From positions 1 through 12,388 of the forward strand of contig DATBMY010000398.1 of assembly GCA_036554605.1 (NCBI GenBank): 12,388 bases of DNA, in the 5' to 3' direction. Below the pieces are notes generated by a model that saw only the letters and a program-made list of their open reading frames with translations, had not been told where the DNA came from and ran no database searches. The translations under genes and the position numbers were made by a program. Below, piece after piece: positions 7,501 through 12,388 of this stretch (position 1 is the first letter of the stretch; each line of letters opens with the position of its first letter). The DNA is from DATBMY01 sp036554605. GTDB taxonomy: Bacteria; Acidobacteriota; Blastocatellia; UBA7656.

Positions 7501-7516
7501 CGGCACGTTCATTGCT
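7501..7516 (+). promoter_or_regulatory. Candidate sigma-54 promoter for tandem USP-MmgE/PrpD-GDH
   Basis: The site reads CGGCACG-N4-TTGCT; only the first base departs from TGGCACG-N4-TTGCW. The -12 C is at 7515, predicting a start near 7527 and a leader of about 38 bases before the ATG at 7565. A weak GGTGAG ribosome site lies at about 7551. Spacing and orientation suit the downstream gene. Confidence 0.78.
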
Positions 7517-7564
7517 CAATGCATAGTTGGAAGCAAAATACTTTAAATATGGTGAGATCACATT

Positions 7565-8500
7565 ATGCCTAAAAATAAGCGAATAAACATTGAGCGAATG
7601 CTCTTCCTGTCGGACCCGTCGCCTGAGTCAAATAATGCGTTTGCGTATGCAGTGGCTTTGGCGCGAGCTTACGGCGCGAAGCTTTGGCTGTGCCATTCAA
7701 TAGGCTCTCGGCCCGGATACGGCGAGTCAGATCATACCCGGCGGCTGCTTGGTGAAATGATGGCGGAACAGGACCTCACTGGCACGGATGCGCCTATCGA
7801 TTGGGAGGCAGTTGTGGTTGAAGCAGACACAGCGACAGAAGTTGCGCGGGTGGCTGCCGAGCAGCACATCGACTTAATAGTGACGGGCTCGCGCAAAAAC
7901 TCGCGCAGGGCGACCCTGCTGGACTCAACAGCTGAAGCGATCACTCGCACAGCGCCGTGTCCTGTCCTCATCATACCTCAGGAGCATCCAGTGGATGTAA
8001 TATCAACCAGCGGGAATGGTTTCAAGCGCATACTGGTGGCTTATGATTATTCGGGCGATTCGGAGCTGGCGCTCACATACGGGCTCTCGCTTGCGCAGGA
8101 GTTTCAATCAGAGCTTCACCTCATACACGTCCTAACACCGGTCCCGAAAGGCGTCTCTCAAGAGGCCGATATGTCGCTGGCAACTCCTGAGAGAGTATTT
8201 CACGCGGCGGCGAAGCTCCTTCACAACGCAGTGCCGGCTGAGACTCACCTCTGGAGCGAAGTCAAACAAGTGGTGAGTCAAGGGCTGCCTTATCGTGAGA
8301 TTCTCACTTACGCACGGGAAAATGAGATTGACTTAATTTCTATAGGTGCAAGCGGCGCCGGCTTTGGCCTGTGGGCGCTCTTCGGGTCAAATACAGACAG
8401 GATACTGCGCCAGGCGGCGTGCCCTGTGCTGATCGCTCGCCCTCTCAGGCCGATAACCCATAAAGCGGAATTTGCGGTCAGTTACCAAGCGGCAAGTTGA
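7565..8500 (+). CDS. Universal stress protein with two tandem Usp domains
   Basis: A 311-aa cytoplasmic protein made of two UspA folds. Domain 1 (about 8-137) begins RMLFLSDPSPESNNAF (Asp17) and ends APCPVLIIP; its loop, TGSRKNSRRATLLDS (107-121), has lost the glycines of the nucleotide site. Domain 2 (about 153-293) begins FKRILVAYDYSGDS (Asp161), has ELHLIHVL, and keeps a full G-x2-G-x9-G-S loop at 261-275 (GASG ... FGS), then ACPVLIARP. Domain 2 should bind ATP, domain 1 should not (inference from the family rule). The ATG is preceded by GGTGAG with eight bases between. A sigma-54-type promoter lies 50 bp upstream; the MmgE/PrpD gene starts 16 bases after its stop, so they are cotranscribed. 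Confidence 0.93.
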   Translation: MPKNKRINIERMLFLSDPSPESNNAFAYAVALARAYGAKLWLCHSIGSRPGYGESDHTRRLLGEMMAEQDLTGTDAPIDWEAVVVEADTATEVARVAAEQHIDLIVTGSRKNSRRATLLDSTAEAITRTAPCPVLIIPQEHPVDVISTSGNGFKRILVAYDYSGDSELALTYGLSLAQEFQSELHLIHVLTPVPKGVSQEADMSLATPERVFHAAAKLLHNAVPAETHLWSEVKQVVSQGLPYREILTYARENEIDLISIGASGAGFGLWALFGSNTDRILRQAACPVLIARPLRPITHKAEFAVSYQAAS

Positions 8501-8516
8501 GCAAAAGGTATTCGCA

Positions 8517-9950
8517 ATGAATAGAGAAAACATGATTGAACAGCTTTCAGCCTTTGTGACGAGGGCTTCATACGGAGACCTTTCTGCGGAAGCTCAGCGC
8601 CAGATCAAAGTGAGAGTGTTGGACTGGCTGGCCTGCGCGATAGGCGCGACCGGGTTTGAGCCTATGCGCAGACTGCGAAACCAGATAGAGAAATTCGGAG
8701 GAAAGCCGCTCGTCACAATGATCGGCGGTGGGAAGACGTCTCCCGACCGAGCCGCGCTTTACAATGGCGCGCTGTCGCGGTATCTGGGTTTCAACGATAG
8801 CTTTCTATCTGGAAAGGCATCCATACATCCGAGTGACAGCCTATCGGCAGTTCTTGCGGCGAGTGAGTACCGAGGCGCATCAGGAAGGGAGTTCCTCACT
8901 GCGCTTGCGGTCGCTTATCAGGTGCAATGCCGGCTTTGTGAAGTTTCGCATGTGGGGCCTGAGGGCTTTGATCTAAGTACGTCTTTGTCCTACGCAGTTG
9001 CGGCAGGAGTAGCCAAAGCGCTCAAGCTGAATCATAAACAGACCGCAAACGCTATTGCCGCGACCGTTGCAGCTAATAGTGCGTCCCATGTTTCCCGCGT
9101 AGGCGGGCCGTCCAGGTGTAAGAATGCGCTTTACTCAAATTCGCCGTTCTCAATGGCTCAGGCTGTCTTGCTCGCGATGAGCAGTATCACTGATGACCAC
9201 GAAGCATCTGAGGCCAATCTGCATTTGATGGAAACTGTCGTCCCTGATCTTAAATTTGATTGGGGCAAGGAGAATTTGGAAGCTGTGCGGCGAACAATAG
9301 TTAAGAAGTTCAATTCAGATATCTATTCACAGTCGGCCCTCGAAGCTATCTTATATCTCAGAGAGAGGCGACCCTGCCATCCCGATCAGATTGAGCGAAT
9401 AGAGCTTGATACGTTCGATGTCGCCTATGAACTACTCACCGGTAACGAGAAGGGAGGCCAATATCAGGTGCGCGCTAAGGCGGAAGCCTATAGCAGCTTG
9501 CCATATCTGATGGCCGTAATGCTGCTGGATGGAAAGGTGGGCACTTCGCAATATAAGCCGGAACGGATTCTTAGAGAGGACGTGCAGAGCCTCATGCGCA
9601 GGGTGGTGGTTCGCCCCGTCAGGAATTTCAGTCACCGCTTTCCGGAAGAAATGCCTGCGCGAGTACAGATCTTTTTGCGTGATGGACAAATCCTAACCAA
9701 AGAGAAACACGATTACGAAGGATACTTTACGCGCCCACTGTCTTGGGAGAGGGCGATTGAGAAGTTTAAGGATCTGACAGTACATCAGGCGGGCTACAAG
9801 CTGAATGAGCAGATCATCGAAAAGGTTCTCGATATAGAGGACATCGAAGTTCGGGAATTGACCGGATTGCTTGCTGGTGTGGCCAAGTCCTCGATAGAGA
9901 AGGTCCGGGATAAGGTATTCACCTTGCGGATGCATAAGCAAGCAGCCTGA
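8517..9950 (+). CDS. MmgE/PrpD family protein (2-methylcitrate dehydratase-like)
   Basis: A 477-aa member of the MmgE/PrpD fold, which includes 2-methylcitrate dehydratase, cis-aconitate decarboxylase and related (de)hydratases acting on tricarboxylates. Visible family marks are LDWLACAIGATG (35-46), the helix DRAALYNGALSRYLGFND (77-94), HPSDSLSAVLAASEY (104-118; the usual form is HPSDN) and the C-terminal substrate-side domain from about 280. An in-frame upstream start at 8472 would overlap the USP gene; the ATG at 8517 has AAAGG about nine bases upstream and matches the usual family start. There is no prpB, prpC or acnD nearby, so a methylcitrate-cycle role is not supported by context; the actual substrate is unknown. 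It lies 16 bases after a stress protein gene and 75 bases before glutamate dehydrogenase. Confidence 0.9.
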   Translation: MNRENMIEQLSAFVTRASYGDLSAEAQRQIKVRVLDWLACAIGATGFEPMRRLRNQIEKFGGKPLVTMIGGGKTSPDRAALYNGALSRYLGFNDSFLSGKASIHPSDSLSAVLAASEYRGASGREFLTALAVAYQVQCRLCEVSHVGPEGFDLSTSLSYAVAAGVAKALKLNHKQTANAIAATVAANSASHVSRVGGPSRCKNALYSNSPFSMAQAVLLAMSSITDDHEASEANLHLMETVVPDLKFDWGKENLEAVRRTIVKKFNSDIYSQSALEAILYLRERRPCHPDQIERIELDTFDVAYELLTGNEKGGQYQVRAKAEAYSSLPYLMAVMLLDGKVGTSQYKPERILREDVQSLMRRVVVRPVRNFSHRFPEEMPARVQIFLRDGQILTKEKHDYEGYFTRPLSWERAIEKFKDLTVHQAGYKLNEQIIEKVLDIEDIEVRELTGLLAGVAKSSIEKVRDKVFTLRMHKQAA

Positions 9951-10025
9951 CGAATATATACGAGTAACCAAAGATATGTCTGATTCTCCTATAACGAAAA
10001 GGGAGAGCAAAAGAAGGAGTCAAAT

Positions 10026-11360
10026 ATGATCGAGGTAAAATCTACTTCCAATGAAGCCATTGCAAGCCGGGACGAGGACCTTGCAACCCGTCAGACGGCG
10101 CAAAAAGGCAGATCGCTATACGACAACGTCGTCAAGCAATTCAACAAAGCAGCCGATCTAATGCGCCTTGACACAAACATCCAGAGGATACTTGAAAAGA
10201 CTGCGAACGAAATCATCGTTCACTTTCCCGTGAAGATGGACGATGGGCGCATTGAGATGCTTACAGGCTATCGCGTTCAACACAATAACGCGCTCGGCCC
10301 CTTTAAGGGCGGGCTTCGCTTCCACCCGTCAGTAGATATAGATGAGGTCCGCGCGCTTGCAACGTGGATGACCTGGAAGACGGCGCTGGCAGGTGTGCCT
10401 TTCGGCGGAGCGAAGGGCGGTATGCAAATTGACCCGGCCAATTACTCAATAGATGAACTGGAGCGCATAACCCGCCGGTTCACTTTTGCGCTCGGCAACA
10501 ATATTGGCCCTGAGTACGACATCCCCGCGCCTGACGTTAACACGAACGCTCAGATCATGGCATGGATGTTGGACACATATCTTTCGACGATGCCTCCTCA
10601 CGAGCGATTTCGGTCAACCCATGTAGTCACAGGCAAGCCTGTTAAATCGGGCGGCAGCCTTGGGCGCGAAAAGGCCACGGGGCAGGGCGTAGTCTACCTT
10701 ATTCAGGAATGGGCGAAGGATCACGACTTCAATCTCAAGGGTGCGAAATACATCATACAAGGGTTTGGCAACGTCGGCTCGTGGGTGGCGCGACTTATGA
10801 AACCGCTAGGCGCGAAATTAATCGCCGTTGAAGATATCACGGGAGCAATCGCTAACGCTTCGGGCATTGATCCTGACGATCTGGCCGAATATGCCAAACG
10901 CACTGGAGGCGTCAAAGGTTATCGAAAGGGCACAGAGATAGATCACAGGACTTTTCTGCAGATGAACGCTGACATATTCATCCCGGCTGCGATGGAAAAC
11001 CAGATCACGGCCCATACCGCCCCGCTCTTGAGGGTAAGGCTTGTTGCTGAAGCAGCTAACGGCCCTACCGACCCGGAAGGCGATGAGATACTTCAAGCGA
11101 GGCGGATCGAAGTGCTTCCCGACATTCTTAGCAACTCGGGCGGCGTGATTGTAAGCTACTTCGAGTGGCTACAGAATAAGCGAAGCGAGTTCTGGGAACT
11201 TGAAGAAGTTGATTCGAAGCTTCGCAAGAAGATTGTGGGAGCTTATGAGCGCGTGCTGGCCGCAGCTCGCGACTTAGGGACAGATTGGCGCACAGCCGCT
11301 TACGTAGTGGCCCTATCACACCTGGAGAGAGTTTATAAAGAGCGAGGAATCTTCCCATAA
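10026..11360 (+). CDS. gdhA: Glu/Leu/Phe/Val dehydrogenase family, glutamate dehydrogenase
   Basis: Cytoplasmic oxidoreductase interconverting glutamate with 2-oxoglutarate and ammonium; 444 aa, the usual length for the hexameric class. Substrate-domain marks are GYRVQHNNALGPFKGGLRFH (81-100, Lys94), WMTWKTALAGVPFGGAKGG (114-132, Lys118 and catalytic Lys130) and PAPDVNT (167-173, Asp170). The Rossmann domain has GFGNVG (246-251), and acidic residues Glu269-Asp270 follow the second strand, which favours NAD+ over NADP+ (family tendency, not proof). AEAANGPTDPEGD (341-353) and LPDILSNSGGV (364-374) are typical. The C-terminus RGIFP is the normal end. AAGGAG precedes the ATG by seven to eight bases. 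Its own promoter is not evident in the 75-bp gap, so it may be read with the USP and MmgE/PrpD genes; the strong ribosome site suggests high expression. Confidence 0.95.
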   Translation: MIEVKSTSNEAIASRDEDLATRQTAQKGRSLYDNVVKQFNKAADLMRLDTNIQRILEKTANEIIVHFPVKMDDGRIEMLTGYRVQHNNALGPFKGGLRFHPSVDIDEVRALATWMTWKTALAGVPFGGAKGGMQIDPANYSIDELERITRRFTFALGNNIGPEYDIPAPDVNTNAQIMAWMLDTYLSTMPPHERFRSTHVVTGKPVKSGGSLGREKATGQGVVYLIQEWAKDHDFNLKGAKYIIQGFGNVGSWVARLMKPLGAKLIAVEDITGAIANASGIDPDDLAEYAKRTGGVKGYRKGTEIDHRTFLQMNADIFIPAAMENQITAHTAPLLRVRLVAEAANGPTDPEGDEILQARRIEVLPDILSNSGGVIVSYFEWLQNKRSEFWELEEVDSKLRKKIVGAYERVLAAARDLGTDWRTAAYVVALSHLERVYKERGIFP

Positions 11361-11471
11361 CCGAGGCAAGGTTAGCCCGTTCCCTCAGACAGAGCTAAGT
11401 GCACACCACTGTGATTCGGTTAAAGCGGTCACTGAGCGGGAGCAGGCGAACGCGAAGGGCAGTTGGATTAA

Positions 11472-11650
11472 CACAACGCGCTGAGCGAAGCGGGCGCGAA
11501 AACCGGAGAACTTGATGCGAAGACGCAGGGATTGCCCTCGCGGTTGCAGTAACGATGCAGTGTGATGGCTGCATTATCGCCCATACGGATGGAGCGGTGA
11601 AACCCGGAAACACGCGCGAGGAAGTCGCCGAAGCGCTGGGCGTTAGCTTC
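11472..11650 (+). pseudogene. AhpD/carboxymuconolactone decarboxylase-type remnant, frameshifted
   Basis: In one frame 11472-11528 reads HNALSEAGAKTGELDAKTQ; in a second frame 11531-11650 reads IALAVAVTMQCDGCIIAH, then GAVKPGNTREEVAEALGV. Joined, these follow the CMD/AhpD pattern 'L-D-A-K-T-x-E-L-I-A-L-A-V-A-V ... C-x-G-C-I-x-x-H ... G-A-T-R-E-E-V-x-E-A-L-G-V', with the CxxC-x3-H redox motif intact. Only five bases separate the two pieces where nine would be expected, so a small deletion has shifted the frame. A TAA stops the first frame at 11469-11471 and the usual C-terminal helix is gone. A broken gene for a small peroxidase/decarboxylase-like protein. Confidence 0.75.
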
Positions 11651-11815
11651 ACGAGGGCGAGCGAGCGCTCTTGCTGTTCACACCAGCAACAGGTAACAAG
11701 CCGGTCTCCTGAGCTGGCGCAGGCGGGAGGCCGCTTTCGCCGCTAAATTTTCCGTTTCGTTTATGACTCTTTCTCTGTGCGCTTGCGCCTGCATCAAAAC
11801 TGCTTCCGCTCAGCC

Positions 11816-11902
11816 GACTGGCCGCACGTCGTTGCACCCGACACCGCGCTTCTGGAACTCGTCGCGCGCGGAATAGCCTTATATCTCGCGCTCCTGCTCC
11901 TC
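11816..11902 (+). pseudogene. DUF421 (YetF-type) membrane protein N-terminal fragment
   Basis: The frame reads DWPHVVAPDTALLELVARG followed by IALYLALLLL, resembling the start of DUF421 proteins, where a short 'W-x-x-x-F-x-P-D-x-P-L-L-E' lead precedes the first transmembrane helix. The sequence leaves the family pattern after this helix, at about 11902, and stops at 11921-11923; a full protein has about 150-230 residues. No ribosome site or good start is visible. Recognised from memory, moderate certainty. Confidence 0.5.
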
Positions 11903-11903
11903 A

Positions 11904-12059
11904 CCGGAGGTGATGATTCGTAACGCAACCGAAAGATTCGACGAGCAGGGAAACCTGACGGACGAGACGACGAAGGGTTTTATTCGCCAGCTTCTCCAAA
12001 ATCTCGTGGACTGGACACGGCGAATCGTGCAAGAGCCTCAAGGGACGCAAAAACAATGA
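11904..12059 (+). pseudogene. NAD(P)H-dependent FMN reductase-type C-terminal fragment
   Basis: The frame reads PEVMIRNATERFDEQGNLTD and then a helix GFIRQLLQNLVDWTRR before TGA, which matches the last 45 or so residues of NADPH-dependent FMN reductase family proteins ('N-A-x-x-x-F-D-x-x-G-x-L-T-D ... F-L-x-x-F-x-x-W'). The flavodoxin-like body with the FMN-binding loop is absent. An ATG at 11913 exists, but the GGAGGTG next to it is too close to serve as its ribosome site. It abuts the DUF421 fragment in a different frame, marking a deletion join near 11902. Confidence 0.62.
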
Positions 12060-12086
12060 AAGCAGATATTCTTTGAGGATAGACAC

Positions 12087-12388
12087 CTGATAAACTTTTC
12101 GCTCACCAATTTGATTTACACTGTTGGCTTGCTACTCTGTATGTTGTTCTTGTTGGAGGTCTGTCGGCGCATCGGATTGCGGCGGATGGATGTGGATGCA
12201 GAGCGGGCGCGGGCAGGTATTGGAACGGTCGAGGGCGCGCTCCTTCCGCTATTGGGATTGCTTATCGCGCTTTCTTTTTCGGGTGCGGCCGCTCGGTTCG
12301 ATGCTCGGCAGCAGATTGTAGACGAAGCAAATGAGATCGGAAGGGCCTACATGCTCGTTGTCTTGCTGCCGCCCGAAGCCCAACCGCC
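12087..12388 (+). CDS. DUF4239/bestrophin-like membrane protein, 3'-truncated by window edge
   Basis: The frame is open from 12060 to the window end. It contains a transmembrane segment LIYTVGLLLCMLFLLE, then CRRIGLRRMD, a short acidic/basic stretch, GTVEGALLPLLGLLIALSFS (second membrane segment with the family's 'V-E-G-A ... L-L-G-L-L-I-A' signature) and GAAARFDARQQIVDEANEIG, all typical of the start of DUF4239 (bestrophin-like) proteins, which are about 250 aa. The start is unclear: CTG at 12087 has GAGG eight bases upstream, TTG at 12111 has none, and ATG at 12141 falls inside the first membrane segment. A shifted frame beginning at TTG 12124 is a shadow. Function of the family is unknown; it is often found near stress genes. 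Confidence 0.8.
   Translation, partial: MINFSLTNLIYTVGLLLCMLFLLEVCRRIGLRRMDVDAERARAGIGTVEGALLPLLGLLIALSFSGAAARFDARQQIVDEANEIGRAYMLVVLLPPEAQP

Larger units (their letters stand above)
11361..12086. other. Gene-free decayed stretch between GDH and the DUF4239 gene
   Basis: About 725 bases without an intact gene. Besides the three fragments listed separately, 11361-11471 and 11651-11815 hold nothing I can assign: frames are short and closed, and no tRNA, repeat or insertion-sequence end is visible. No clear terminator follows the GDH stop. The composition resembles the coding DNA around it, consistent with recently decayed genes and not with a regulatory spacer. Confidence 0.6.

Noticed and set aside
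7144..7572. 142-codon plus-strand frame across the divergent intergenic region.
   Set aside because: No ribosome site or protein-like pattern, overlaps the start of the tandem USP and would span both sigma-54 sites.
8472..8516. Upstream in-frame start for the MmgE/PrpD gene.
   Set aside because: It would overlap the USP coding region, has no ribosome site, and the extra residues are unlike the family start.
11822..11837. Sigma-54-like GCACG ... TTGCA in the decayed region.
   Set aside because: The two halves are one base too close and the GG element is missing.
12124..12321. 65-codon plus-strand frame rich in Cys and Trp.
   Set aside because: It is a shifted shadow of the DUF4239 frame, which has the membrane segments and family signature.

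Overview
The window is about 12.4 kb of bacterial chromosome of moderate GC, densely coding and without rRNA, tRNA or CRISPR. The source is a respiring heterotroph with a non-classical SdhA/SdhB pair. The mix of universal stress proteins, an eRF1-like protein, MmgE/PrpD and an N-terminally extended pyruvate kinase would suit Acidobacteriota or a similar environmental phylum, but this assignment is weak and rests on recognition from memory.

Layout. (1) 1-1986, plus strand: the 3' part of sdhA, overlapping sdhB by one base. (2) 2144-4741, minus strand: a probable two-gene unit, a redoxin followed by an unusual pyruvate kinase, behind a sigma-54-type promoter at 4726-4741 and a leader carrying a stem-loop. 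(3) 4756-5256, plus strand: a scar in which a marC remnant is joined in frame to the beginning of a universal stress protein. (4) 5248-7098, minus strand: a tightly overlapping three-gene operon, USP, then a 74-aa 'DSFPASDPP' protein, then a bacterial eRF1-like protein (baeRF). (5) 7099-7564: a 466-bp divergent intergenic region with a near-consensus sigma-54 promoter at each side, one facing each way. (6) 7565-11360, plus strand: tandem-domain USP, MmgE/PrpD-family protein, glutamate dehydrogenase, closely spaced and perhaps one transcription unit. (7) 11361-12086: no intact gene, but three recognisable decayed fragments (AhpD/carboxymuconolactone-decarboxylase type, DUF421 N-terminus, FMN-reductase C-terminus). 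(8) 12087-12388: the start of a DUF4239/bestrophin-like membrane protein that runs off the window.

How it fits together. Three sites that match the sigma-54 consensus with one mismatch each lie in intergenic DNA, correctly oriented and at sensible distances in front of the redoxin-pyruvate kinase unit, the USP-baeRF operon and the USP-MmgE/PrpD-GDH unit. I infer a locally clustered sigma-54 regulon joining stress proteins, a possible ribosome-rescue factor, redox control and central carbon/nitrogen enzymes, as might be used on entry to starvation, low oxygen or dormancy. No activator (enhancer-binding protein) gene is in the window. The two decayed zones flanking the cluster contain pieces of the same sort of stress genes, which suggests a larger ancestral stress island that has been eroded by deletions.
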